In this document: one piece after another, positions 44,753 through 56,198 of the stretch
How positions within the stretch are numbered: position 1 is the stretch's first letter
Layout of the letters: the number at the start of each line of letters is the position of its first letter
Source: Cichorium intybus
Lineage: Eukaryota; Streptophyta; Magnoliopsida; Asterales; Asteraceae
NCBI GenBank assembly: GCA_023525715.1
Contig: CM042013.1
Span: 84,556,494-84,620,493 of the forward strand
Reading direction: 5' to 3'
Length of the DNA: 64,000 bases
Translations under genes and position numbers: made by a program
The notes under the pieces: model-generated
Database searches by the model: none
What the model saw: only the letters and a program-made list of their open reading frames with translations
What the model was told of the DNA's origin: nothing

Positions 44753-46729
44753 TGTAACACCCAAAAATTTTCGCAAAATATTTGAACTTTTAAAAACAAC
44801 CTTTATAAGAGAAACTATGATTTTACAAAAGATAAGTATCACAAAACCAAATTATATCGAAATAAACTTAATAAAGTGCAGAAGCAAAATAATAATAATA
44901 ATGTCCCAAAATGGAAATTCTTCTAGTAGTGGTATCCCGGTGCTCCAAGTCACGCCTCAGCCTGTTTGATCTTAATATCTGAAAATATTAGGGGGAACCG
45001 TAAGCATAAAGCTTAGTGAATTCAAACACAGACATCATATCAATATTCACATTTACTAATCCAAATCCATTTCCAATTATAATTACATTAATAAGCAAGG
45101 AACAAATCAATGCTTATATTAATATGGAGGACTTGTAGGTTTGAGCCGCACCGGGTAAATCCCGTATCCTTTGGCCCCGATCCCCGCATCTCATAAAGAG
45201 TATAACGTTGGTGATCTTACCTAACTACCCCTCATAGTATTAATCAATCACATATAGTGCACATGTACGATTTTATAACAATAACATATCATGGTTTAAA
45301 TATTATATCTAAACAATCACACACGAGCTATCTAGCAAACATAAACACTAATACAACGGTGTGAGAGAACTCACCTTGAGTGAGTGAGTAACAGATAGGA
45401 GTCAATATAAGGCTACCAAGCTTTTGCAAACTTCAAGGCTTCACCTAAATAGAACTAAAGGTTAGAAGAGTGAAGTTGGAACTAAGAAATGAGAAAGGAG
45501 TAATCATAGCAAGGTCTCTAAAACAGTCCTACTGATCGGGACTGAATTACTCCAAAATTCACAATAGAAACATAGGCTTCAATAATTTTTGCAAGAAACT
45601 ACAATGGCTTAGGTTTCCAGAACCATAAGGAACTCTTCATAACTCCAAAGGATGTAAGAGATATGAATTTTACAAAAAGACATGTCACTGTAGTCTTTGG
45701 ACGGACAGTCAGGTGGTGTTGGCCAATTCTACCCAACATGTGGGTGGAATTAGCCCCAACCAATAATCAGAGGAACGTTAGACACAAAAATACAAGTCTC
45801 AGAGTTGGAATCGATTACAAAGGGTTTCCCAAGCTCTAGATATAAAAATCACAAGGTGGTCAATCACATAATCAGCATAAGCTGGTGACTGTCCATTGAC
45901 CTGGAGTGTGGGTCCATTCTAACCAAGTTATAATAAGAATTAACGACCCATCTTCTCCAGATATTAAATTAACTATGTAATGTACATGTGGGTATTTGGA
46001 ATCACTCAGGATCATTTCCCAAACCCTAGTAATGATAAAAACAAAATGACATATCACATCAGACCCGGATCAGACCCAACAGCAGAGAAGCTGTTGTTGC
46101 CCATAGGTAAAGTCCTTTTTATCGAGGGTGCCTTTTAAGAATGTTACCCAACTCGATTTTTGAACTTTGGGCACTGATATGGGGTCCATTTGAGTTCTAG
46201 AACTCGAGATATGATTTTTACAAGAAGGGGGACTCACCAGCGAAATCTGACAGAAACCCTAGGTTATGTTGCGAAATTCATAACTCAGTATCTAGACCTT
46301 GAAATCAAAATTCCTCTGGTCAGAACTTGGATATATGTCTTGGAAACCTTCGGTTCGTGGAAATCCGACCTTTCAATCTCCGGGAATCGCCCAAACAATG
46401 TGGCTATGTTCTCAAATCCGGGAATAGAGAGGGTTAGGGAGAGAAAGAGAGCCGTGAGGGAGAGGGAAGGAATGAAGGAAATTAGGGTTTTGAGCCCTAA
46501 TATACTAGATCAATGGGCTAAACCCTAAAGTCTTTGGGCTAGAAGAACATTTAAGCTCTAATTGGGTTTGGCTATAAAACCCATGGACTTAATTATATGA
46601 TTAAAAGATGGCAATAATTATAAGCCCAATCTTTCAATTAATCATATCTTAATTAAATAAATTAATATAATACCACATAATTAATTAATTAAAAATAAAT
46701 AACGTACCGAGAAAAACCGGGGCGTTACA
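44753..46729 (-). repeat. 3' LTR of the chimeric chromovirus
   Basis: TGTAACACCC..GGGCGTTACA, 1977 bp. It has about 160 bases (near 45942-46105) that are absent from the other LTR. Hairpin motif at 45002-45014 (minus-strand ACTAAGCTTTATGCTT). Confidence 0.9.
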
Positions 46730-46740
46730 AATCTCCCCCA

Positions 46741-47030
46741 CTAGGAACGGACTTCGTCCTCGAAGTCATCGCCAACAAATAAATCCGGATAATGAGCCCT
46801 CATCTCGTCTTCCGGTTCCCACGTCCATTCCGAACCCCGTCTATGTCGCCACTGAACCTTAACCAAATTTATAGTTTTGTTCCGAAGGGTCTTCGTTTCC
46901 TGATCTAAAATTGCAACTGGTTGCTCACCATAGTTGAGACGCTCATTAATCTGGATATCCTCCAATGGTACCACCATGGTATCATCAACAACACATTTTC
47001 GTAACTGAGACACGTGGAAAGTGTCTTTTA
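46741..47030 (-). pseudogene. Chromodomain end of integrase (type A)
   Basis: An open frame on the minus strand ending in a stop at 46741-46743. It reads HVSQLRKCVVDD, then a chromodomain (VKVQWRHRRGSEWTWEPEDE) and DDFEDEVRS. The chromodomain of chromoviruses steers integration to marked chromatin. Only this C-terminal end is left; upstream it is joined at about 47030 to LTR sequence of another element. The aromatic residues of the domain (W, W, W) are present. Confidence 0.85.
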
Positions 47031-47129
47031 ATTAATATTATTATTATTTACTCTCTTTTCTATATAATAAGTATATTCAATTATTAAAATATAGACAATA
47101 ATAATATTTCTAAAAATTGGGATGTTACA
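47031..47129 (-). repeat. LTR start of a second chromovirus type inside the chimera
   Basis: Plus-strand ..AATTGGGATGTTACA at 47129 followed by CTCTCCCCCAATTG is the mirror of an LTR start with its polypurine tract. It is about 99 bases of LTR and differs from the element's own LTR. Confidence 0.65.
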
Positions 47130-47490
47130 ACTCTCCCCCAATTGAAAACGACTTCGTCCTCGAAGTCACTGCTAGTGATCCAACATGAACCGTATACACG
47201 CTTCTCCACTTCTGGCACTCAGATTCATTCTGAACCCTTTCATTGCTGCTACTGGACTTTCAACGTTCGAACCATCTTGTTACGCAAGGTCTGTGTCTTC
47301 TTCTCGTTGAGGGGGATCATCATTTCATGTTACTAAATGTACGTGTACTCAATGATTCTCGAAAGAGACCATAATTATTCCATCTCCTAAAACACGTTCA
47401 CAACTGAGTCACATGAGAAATGGTGATGGATCAAGCTCAACTCGTCTGGTAACTCTAAACGATACCCTACTTTACCCACTTGTGTAATAC
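47130..47490 (-). pseudogene. Chromodomain end of integrase (type B), full of nonsense codons
   Basis: On the minus strand, aligned by eye with type A: RNK then KVQ-stop-QQ-stop-KGSE-stop-I-stop-V, followed by ..DFEDEVVFNWG and the polypurine tract. Further up, HVTQL-stop-TC matches HVSQLRKC of type A. The Trp positions of the domain are TAG or TGA codons. It is a decayed duplicate from a different element. Confidence 0.6.
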
Positions 47491-49488
47491 CCGTGCAAAG
47501 TTTTTCACCCTGGCCATCAACGTTCCCTCTTACGAATCCAAATCACTCGTATTTCTGGCGAAACACACATCAATCTGCAGACCTCACCTGGAAATCAAGG
47601 TCCAAACACCTCGTAATAATGTAAATACCACGATAACCACCTGTGGTAACATAGCAAATCTATACCAATTGTAACATTAGTGTCGTGCTGAGCATAATAC
47701 CCGTACTTCATAATACCTGATGACTGATATTGTCCCCGAAAATAGGCATATGGAACTTATTATCCGTAAAGACTAGTGCAGACACCGCACCTATATACAA
47801 ATACTATGTACTGACATTGTACAAAAACTGTGAATATACAATAATCTGGTACTACAACTGTACCTACACACACTAATTGGTACAAAAAGTATACCCACAC
47901 ACTATCAACACAAATCTACCAGCACATTAATATCCCTTAAATTTGGCGGTGTATAGCAAAACAAATTTGGTCTCCTGCTGAAAAGGGACTTTACGCTTAA
48001 GTGTAACGTGACACTAAACCTAGATGTTTCAGCAATAGCCGAAAATCACCCGTAACTCTCTCGCAATTGGGATTCTCGAACAGAACGGCCTCTTCCGACG
48101 ACTTACTACGATCTACAACACTAAAATAAGTACGACTTCTCCCAAGCACAACTCCTCAAGGGACTACCAGTCGGACACTCTGGTAAAGAATTGGACACTG
48201 GTAAAGAAGTATCAACAATTAGTTTCGCCTTACCGTAATAGGAAAGCATCTCATAGTCACACTCTCTGACCATAACAAGCCACTTCTTCTTCATGCATGA
48301 TTAGACTCTACTGATCTATTATGAATCTACAACTCTTGCGATCAATATATATGGTACACTTAACACCTTAAAGATAATACTTTCGTAACAGAACAACAAC
48401 TCGCGGCAGCACTTTCTAACTCCACCTCTAAACCTCCCTACGATTTAAGGCTGAAACCTACCATGGAAGAGTTTCTTGTTCAGTCGTGTTTCCTTCTTGC
48501 AAGTGATACACTCGACTAGTGTACTAACCAATTCCTTTTCATGACATCCATGACGCTCGTCCTCCGTCTTCGATTCCACCCGAAAATCTTCAATTCACTC
48601 ATTCATCGAGTAGTACAACCTCGTCCTACACTCTTGTTTCCTGCATGCTGTTGATGTATTGGTGAACCTTAGAGGTATCACCATAAACTCACAGTTACTG
48701 TAACACGTGCCAACGTTCTATCCTTCGAGTATATACTGCTAGTTCGTTACTTGTGGTAACTTGACTTCAGATCAAACCTTGAGAACCATGGTGTTCCTAG
48801 AAGGTTTCCAACAAAGCATCCATCCTTGGGTCATCTTGAAACACATCAACAAACTCTCTGTTAATGAACATGTCTTCAACCATCTTCATCTCTCACGCCA
48901 TCGCGTATACTGCCATGTATGCTTGACACTCGACACCGCTACACTATAGCATATCTTTTTGATTACTCACAGCTGAACCCAACACCGCACCCCGCATAAC
49001 GACTTCACTCTATAGTAAGAGTTCTCCCCTGCTTGGTTTTGAACTCATATCAGTTTGCAACAACAAGGAACTTAACTTCGAACACGAATCACTACTCTAT
49101 CCTCATGATCACACATAGTCCACACATCACTCTCGTGATCACATCATTCGGTAGCTTCTCACCACTAACCACTACTACGACCTTGGTACACACGAGCATC
49201 CATTACGTCTTATCGTATGCGACTTTCACCACAATAGGGTAACCTACGTGTCCAAAGGTACTCCCAAGTAACACGTTAAAAGTACAAGGAGCGAACGATT
49301 AAGTATTACTACTAGAAAAAGAATTCTAAGGAAACAAAAGTAATGCTCCGCGTAGCATCATCAAACTCTTAATCACCGATACGTAACACATCTACGTAAC
49401 AATTTAACCACGTATCGAACCTACGGGTTATCTGAAAACCACTCGTTTGGAACACGTCCTCTAATTCCTTATCAAGTTTATTGTAATT
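47491..49488 (-). other. Decayed pol region of type B
   Basis: No open frame or clear motif. By position between RT start B and chromodomain B it should be the RT, RNase H and integrase of element B, mutated beyond recognition by eye. Confidence 0.4.
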
Positions 49489-50109
49489 TTATGTTAAACG
49501 ATAAGAAAATTTAGCTACCAGAGTCGCATCCGGTACCAAATCAAGGCGAAACTCCACTTGTCGAATAAGTGACAAACTAGGGAGTTCTTCCGGAAAGACA
49601 TCGCTAAAGTCGGAAACAATAGGGATATCGACAAGTGTTACTGCAGATGAGCAACAAGCCAAGGCCAGACGGGGAATATCCCGAGGAATAATAAGTTCTT
49701 CACCTCTAGGGTTTTGAACACGAATCTGTTTCTTCCGACAATGGATTTCCGCATCAAACGCGTCAAGCCAATCCATGCCTACAATAATGCAAAGCTCCCG
49801 TATCGCAATAGGAATAAGATCAATGAAAAATTCAACCCCAGAAAACTGGAGTGTGTAACCCCGATAAACATCGGTGACATATATAGTTCGGTTGTCAGCA
49901 ACCTCGACTATCATTGGGCGAGCAAATTTTCCGATACTCCGGCCCAAACGATTAATAAAAGTACGGAATACCAAAGAATGAGTGGCACCGCTATCGAACA
50001 TAACAACAGCGGGCTTAGAATCTAGCAAATATGTACCTGATTCACAATTATATATGATTTTTATAACAATCGAGAATGCCATTCGAAATAGAACAAAGTT
50101 ATAGTGCAA
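49489..50109 (-). pseudogene. Gypsy protease and start of RT (type B)
   Basis: An open frame of 206 codons on the minus strand. The protease active site reads AVVMFDSGATHSLV at residues ~33-46 and the second half CIIVGMDWLDAFDAEIHC. The linker ends SDFSDVFPEELPSL and the RT N-terminal segment RQVEFRLDLVPDAT. These are the normal features of chromoviral pol between gag and RT. It breaks off where the RT fingers would begin. It is better kept than type A. Confidence 0.85.
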
Positions 50110-50707
50110 GAGGGGAAAGAAAAGTATTCGGCGTAAATAAAACCCTTATCACTCAGTTCCTGAAGATGACTATGAAATTCTTTCATCTCTGGTGGTGTCA
50201 GATGATAAGAAGCCTTAGCTACCAGAGCTGCGCCCGAGACCAAGTTGATACGAAACCCTACTTGCTGAACCGGCGGCATTCCAGTTAGTTCCTCCATGAA
50301 TACGTCACTAACTCGGGAACAATCACAACGTCACTAACCACCACGATCGCTGAACAAGAAGCTACGGATAGGTGAGGTGTATCCCCCTACTTGGATTTCA
50401 ACCCGCACCTGCTTACGATGACATGAAATCTCAGCTTCAAAAGTATCCAGCCAGTCCATGTCCACGGTGACACATACTTCCCTCATAGCAATGGGGATCA
50501 AATCAATAGAAAACTCTAAGCCAGAGATCTCTGGAGTACAACCGCTATATACCTCGGTATAAAGAGTCTGGTTGTCTGCAACCCGGACAACCATTGGACG
50601 AGATAGTCTACCAACATCTCGTCCCAGACGATTAGAGAAGAGCGAGAAACGAACAAATGAGTAGCACCGCTATCGAACATAACAACAGCGGGCTTAGAAC
50701 TAACCAA
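50061..50707 (-). pseudogene. Gypsy protease and start of RT (type A)
   Basis: The same arrangement directly upstream of type B, in three pieces: AVVMFDSGATHLFV (50516-50707), DNQTLYTEVYSGC with VDMDWLDTFEAEISC (50334-50594, after a frameshift near 50640), and MEELTGMPPVQQVGF with MKEFHSHLQELSDKGFI (50061-50297). RT stops shortly after DKGFI, where type B begins at about 50110. The two copies are clearly related but not close, so a recent tandem duplication is unlikely. Confidence 0.8.
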
Positions 50708-50753
50708 GTACGTGTCTGCTTCAACAGTTTATAACAACTTATGAACATGAAAA

Positions 50754-51280
50754 CCTAAAGGGTATATATTAGAAACATGTCTAGCAGAAATAGAGGAAGA
50801 TTCAGACGGTATCCGCATCCGCGGAAAAAGAAAGATATTAGAGACAATTCAGCATAGATATTTCTAGGAAGACGAACACTCAGCTCACCGGAAAATTTTC
50901 AACCTTGCCCCGACCCGAAATCGGCACCGGTGTTTCAAATAGTAGGGGCCCTTCTACTACCTTCCACACAAGTTCCAATCTCGCATTCGCGTCTAGTTTC
51001 AAAAGTTCCAGTTCCCTCTAGCCGTTTATTTATACAACTCTCTCACATGATAATACTAACAAAGTATATAATCTTAACATTTTAAGGCCAGTTGAAACAA
51101 TTCAACAAAGTAAGAAACATATGAAACAAAGCTTACAAGGCTGGTTGACTGGCACACCGCGAGATCTTCCACTACTAGTCTTAAGAAGTTTTACTGAAAT
51201 ATTTTAAAGAAAAAAAAAATTAAGAGCCTCAAATTTGAGTCTAGAACATCCCTAAGAATTCCTAGTTCCCTCAAACGTGT
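50754..51280 (-). other. Leader of the chimeric chromovirus, gag missing
   Basis: About 530 non-coding bases between primer site and protease A. A chromovirus gag of usual size would not fit, and no gag motif or zinc knuckle was seen. Confidence 0.6.
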
Positions 51281-51292
51281 GCTCTGATACCA
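51281..51292 (-). promoter_or_regulatory. Primer binding site of the chimeric chromovirus
   Basis: Plus-strand GCTCTGATACCA, three bases inside the LTR. Confidence 0.9.
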
Positions 51293-51295
51293 ACT

Positions 51296-53112
51296 TGTAA
51301 CACCCAAAAATTTTCGCAAAATATTTGAACTTTTAAAAACAACCTTTATAAGAGAAACTATGATTTTACAAAAGATAAGTATCACAAAACCAAATTATAT
51401 CGAAATAAACTTAATAAAGTGCGGAAGCAAAATAATAATAATAATGTCCCAAAATGGAAATTCTTCTAGTAGTGGTATCCCGGTGCTCCAAGTCACGCCT
51501 CAGCCTCTTTGATCTTAATATCTGAAAATGTTAGGGGGAACTGTAAGCATAAAGCTTAGTGAATTCAAACACAGACATCATATCAATATTCACATTTACT
51601 AATCCAAATCCATTTCCAATTATAATTACATTAATAAGCAAGGAACAAATCAATGCTTATATTAATAGGGAGGACTTGTAGGTTTGAGCCGCACCGGGTA
51701 AATCCCGTATCCTTTGGCCCCGATCCCCGCATCTCATAAAGAGTATAACGTTGGTGATCTTACCTAACTACCCCTCATAGTATTAATCAATCACATACAG
51801 TGCACATGTACGATTTTATAACAATAACATAGCATGCTTTAAATATTATATCTAAACAATCACACACGAGCTATCTAGCAAACATAAACACTAATACAAC
51901 GGTGTGAGAGAACTCACCTTGAGTGAGTGAGTAACAGATAAGAGTCAATATAAGGCTACCAAGCTTGTGCAAACTTCAAGGCTTCACCTAAATAGAACTA
52001 AAGGTTAGAAGAGTGAAGTTGGAACTAAGAAATGAGAAAGGAGTAATCACAGCAAGGTCTCTAAAACAGTCCTGCTGATCGGGACTGAATTACTCCAAAA
52101 TTAACAATAGAAACATAGGCTTCAATAATTTTTGCAAGAAACTACAATGGCTTAGGTTTCCAGAACCATAAGGAACTCTTCATAACTCCAAAGGATGTAA
52201 GAGATATGAATTTTACAAAAAGATATGTCACTGCAGTCTTTGGACGGACAGTCAGGTGGTGTTGGCCAATTCTACCCAACTTGTGGGTGGAATTAGCCCC
52301 AACCAAAAATCAGAGGAACATTAGACACAAACATACAAGTCTCAGAGTTGGAATCGATTACAAAGGGTTTCCCAAGCTCTGGATATAAAAATGACAAGGT
52401 GGTCAATCACAGAATCAGCATAAGCTGGTGACTGTCCATTGACCTGGAGTGTGGGTCCATTCTAACCAAGTTATAATAAGAATTAAAGTTCTTTTTATCG
52501 AGGGTGCCTTTTAAGAATGTTACCCAACTCGATTTGTGAACTTTGGGCACTGATATGGGGTCCATTTGAGTTCTAGAACTCGAGATATGATTTTTACAAG
52601 AAGGGGGACTCACCAGCGAAATCTGACAGAAACCCTAGGTTATGTTGGGAAATTCATAACTCAGTATCTGGACATTGAAATCAAAATTCCTCTGGTCAAA
52701 ACTTGGATATATGTCTTGGGAACCTTCGGTTAAAGTTTCGTGGCAATCCGACCTTTCAATCTCCGGGAATCGCCCAAACAATGTGGCTATGTTCTCAAAT
52801 CCGGGAATAGAGAGGGTTAGGGAGAGAAAGAGAGCCGTGAGGGAGAGGGAAGGAATGAAGGAAATTAGGGTTTTGAGCCCTAATATACTAGATCAATGGG
52901 CTAAACCCTAAAGCCTTTGGGCTAGAAGAACATTTAAGCTCTAATTAGGTTTGGCTATAAAACCCATGGACTTAATTATATGATTAAAAGATGGCAATAA
53001 TTATAAGCCCAATCTTTCAATTAATCATATCTTAATTAAATAAATTAATATAATACCACATAATTAATTAATTAAAAATAAATAACGTACCGAGAAAAAC
53101 CGGGGCTTTACA
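51296..53112 (-). repeat. 5' LTR of the chimeric chromovirus
   Basis: TGTAACACCC..GGGCTTTACA, 1817 bp; otherwise a near copy of 44753-46729. The terminal GTTACA has become TTTACA. Hairpin at 51545-51557. Confidence 0.9.
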
Positions 53113-53117
53113 ATTTC

Positions 53118-53561
53118 GAGGTGTCATGATGTGCCAGTGAACCACACGCGCTCCATCAGAATACCAACGAGATTCTTTAACCATCAAGTCCTTTAACATC
53201 ATGTCCTGACGTTAATAATTACCAATTTGAAAATCTTTCAAAATAACACTATCACCCCAATCATTTCCTAATGAATTCTTACTTGAGTTCAAAAACAACC
53301 ATCCAGTATTCCCAGCCAGACAATGTCCTGAATCCAACTTACTATGCCCTAAGTAGCAACTCATTTGGACATGTTCATGACATTATGATCGATCCAAGAA
53401 ACTTGTGGAACCCGATCCAATCTTATTCCAAACCCTTTCGGAATCCAAAGATTATTTATAATCCTTGTGTCATGTTTTTCGAATAACTATTTCCTTTCGG
53501 AGACTCTTCTCATGCATCTTGAATCTTATCAAGATCCTACTTACAATGGCTAGGTCTATGC
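53118..53561 (-). other. Internal piece of the non-coding Tork/Angela relative
   Basis: It is non-coding. AACCACACGCGCTCCATC near 53141 resembles the leader of the Tork/Angela-like element. It ends with TATGC, the target of the next insertion. Confidence 0.5.
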
Positions 53562-53698
53562 TATAACACCATGTTACTTTTGGTAAGTATTTATATATTA
53601 ATCTTAAGGTAATTAAGATTAGTTGGATTATTCAAGAGTTTGGATGGTTAGAATTTCATTTGGAAGGAATTTGAAGTTGAAAAATGCTAGAAGCAGGT

Positions 53699-53877
53699 TA
53701 CACGGGTCGTGTAGGAATTACACGGGTCGTGTAGGGAAGTATTTTGAACTTGTTGGGCATACAATGAATTACACGGGTCGTGTAATTTTGACACGGGTCG
53801 TGTAGTTCTGCAGACTAAAACTTCAAATGTATACCGTAAGTTACACGGGTCGTGTAACTTTGGACACGGGTTGTGCT
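53699..53877. repeat. Array of ACACGGGTCGTGT imperfect palindromes
   Basis: Arms ACACG/CGTGT around a three-base centre GGT, repeated near 53700, 53719, 53773, 53790, 53843 and, with one change, 53864. The same array occurs in the other LTR (58974-59128) with one copy lost. Confidence 0.9.
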
Positions 53878-54739
53878 GTGCACAGGCCCCACCCCTTTTT
53901 ATTGCGATTTTCAGCCATTTCTTGGACAATTATCGAACCAAAAACCTCCTAAACCCTAGAAAACGTTCGCAAATCGTCTAAGAACCAAATTGGAAGGCTA
54001 GAACTCGAAGGATTGAAGTAATCTTCGATATTTCACTTCTTGAAGGTAAGGTTTACTATTTTAAACCTTTTGAACGGTTGATTTGGTTTATTTGAGTTGG
54101 ATTCGAGTGGTTATGAAGAACAACCTGTGATTAGTTGAAATTGAGTGTATAACTCATGTTTGGATGTTTTAAAACACTCCTAATCACGAGTGTTAACAGA
54201 TGAGAACAAGCTTTAAGCTTTGATGGTGGAAATACAAGGTATTCACCTCTATTTGGTATGTATATGGTTGTATAGGTGCTGGAAAGTGTTGAAGAAGTGC
54301 TTGTAATTAACGTTGGTGGTAGCTAGGAATATGAAGCTACTTAATCCAGGTGAGTAACTCTACTTACATGTTGGCTGTAACATGTTATGTATGTTTATGA
54401 TGCTAGATGATTCACAAACATGTAGAAATTACTATGTAAATCAGGTGTATCAAGTGTTAGAAATCACTTGTTATTACATGTAAGTTTTGTAGTTATATAC
54501 AAGATGATACATGTAGTAAATTACATGTAAATGATGTAGACACATAGAGAATCCTATGTGATTATATATGCTAGAAGTTTATGGTTACAATGTGAAGTAA
54601 CTAGCATTAAGATGAGAACCTCGTGTTCATATGAAGTAAAGTTTATATATCACTAGATGAGTACTTTGTGAATAGGTACAACTAGGGTATTAATGGTTTG
54701 CTTAAAGGGTACTTAGCAACCATAGAGAAATATGCAAAA

Positions 54740-54910
<171 letters not shown>

Positions 54911-55989
54911 TGAAATTTATGTAGTATGATGTAGTATATATACGATACTTGTGATTTTACAGGTATGCAGGGACTATTGGGCATGAGTACCTTACAGTCG
55001 TGGTGTTGAGTCTTTATGGCCAAGTGATTGGGTTAAATTTCTCAAAATATAATGTGGGAACTTGTATGGTTCATGCAGACCTTATTGGTCGAGTGAGGAC
55101 CTGTATGGTTCCAACTATACGGCCCTTGTCGCTAGGAGATTGTGCTCATCGTCCAAATATAATATTGGTTAAACTTTTATAACTTGTAATAGTGTTGGAA
55201 AAGACAATATCGGGGAAGCCCTTGAGTCCATGAAAGGACAAGATTGGGGTAAGCCCGTGAGTCAATGAAATGACAAGACCGGATAAGCGTGAGTCAGTGA
55301 AAAGACAAGACCGGATAAGCCGTGAGTCTAGACGAGATCCGGACATGTCGTGAGCCTTTCGTGTTTACATGTGATGGGTTGATACCCAAGTGTAGAGCAG
55401 ACATAGAATTATTTGTATAGAGATTTGGATTTGATATCCAAATATAATAGCCTTTTTGGCTATGCGGTTGGGTTTAACTACCTAACATATGGTAAGAACC
55501 TTTGTGAAACCAATGTTGGCTTCTGTGACTAATAAATAGGGCTTAATTGCCTATAGAGCTTTTGTGCTCATACTATTATAGGGATAGTGGTGAGATTTGA
55601 TGACTCGAAACCGTAGAGAATAAAGAAGAGTCGGATATAAAGCCTTGTGGCTTGTGATCAAAAAGGTTATAGAGTAAAAGGTTTCATATTGCAAATCAGT
55701 GTGATGAAATACCGTGTGGTGATATCAAGTAGTGATATCGAGTTGACGGTTAGGTGTATACTTATGTTGCATGTATTACACCGTGCTTGTTTATTAGTAG
55801 CTTAGGTATCGGTAGATACCAATGTAACTACGGAAAGAATACTTGTAGTTATTAATAATGAAGTATAGCTGATTTGATATGTTTATATTAACCAGTACTT
55901 ATAAGTTGTTGCAGGAGATAACTACACCCATGTATTGGGTGATGTATTACATTTAAATAAGTTATTATGCCGTTGTTTTGTCACTCACT

Positions 55990-56003
55990 AAGCTTTGTAG
56001 CTT
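55990..56003 (+). promoter_or_regulatory. Conserved LTR hairpin motif, copy in the 5' LTR
   Basis: ACTCACT followed by AAGCTTTGTAGCTT: stem AAGCT/AGCTT, loop TTGT. It lies about 190 bases before the LTR end. Confidence 0.55.
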
Positions 56004-56186
56004 ACGTGTTTGTGTTATGTTGTGTGCAGGTTAGCAGTTGTAGCGCCCGGCTCGGATCGTGGGACGATTCTCGATGATAACTTCTTGTAGAGCACACGAG
56101 CACACGATTACCTAATTATACTATTTATGTTATAAATGCGAAAAATTTTCTGGGTATACTCTGTGTTGAAACTTGGCGTTACAAGT

Positions 56187-56198
56187 TGGTATCAGAGC
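56187..56198 (+). promoter_or_regulatory. Primer binding site of the second non-coding gypsy derivative
   Basis: TGGTATCAGAGC, three bases after the LTR. Confidence 0.9.

Larger units (their letters stand above)
44753..53112 (-). mobile_element. Chimeric chromovirus with two sets of pol fragments
   Basis: LTRs 44753-46729 and 51296-53112, target duplication ATTTC (44748-44752, 53113-53117), primer site 51281-51292 and polypurine tract at 46730-46743 set the minus orientation. In that direction: primer site, about 570 non-coding bases (no gag), protease A and RT start A (50707-50061), protease B and RT start B (50109-49489), a decayed stretch, chromodomain B with polypurine tract and the start of an LTR of type B (47490-47031), chromodomain A (47030-46741), LTR. 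It is best read as a piece of element B joined inside element A. Confidence 0.7.

Noticed and set aside
46190..46528. 112-codon frame ending in Arg/Glu-rich sequence, also at 52675-52911
   Set aside because: It is part of both LTRs of the chimeric chromovirus; no start context or domain.
53687..53929. Frame with repeated HDPCN residues, also at 58791-59195
   Set aside because: The repeats are the ACACGGGTCGTGT array read on the minus strand, not a protein repeat.
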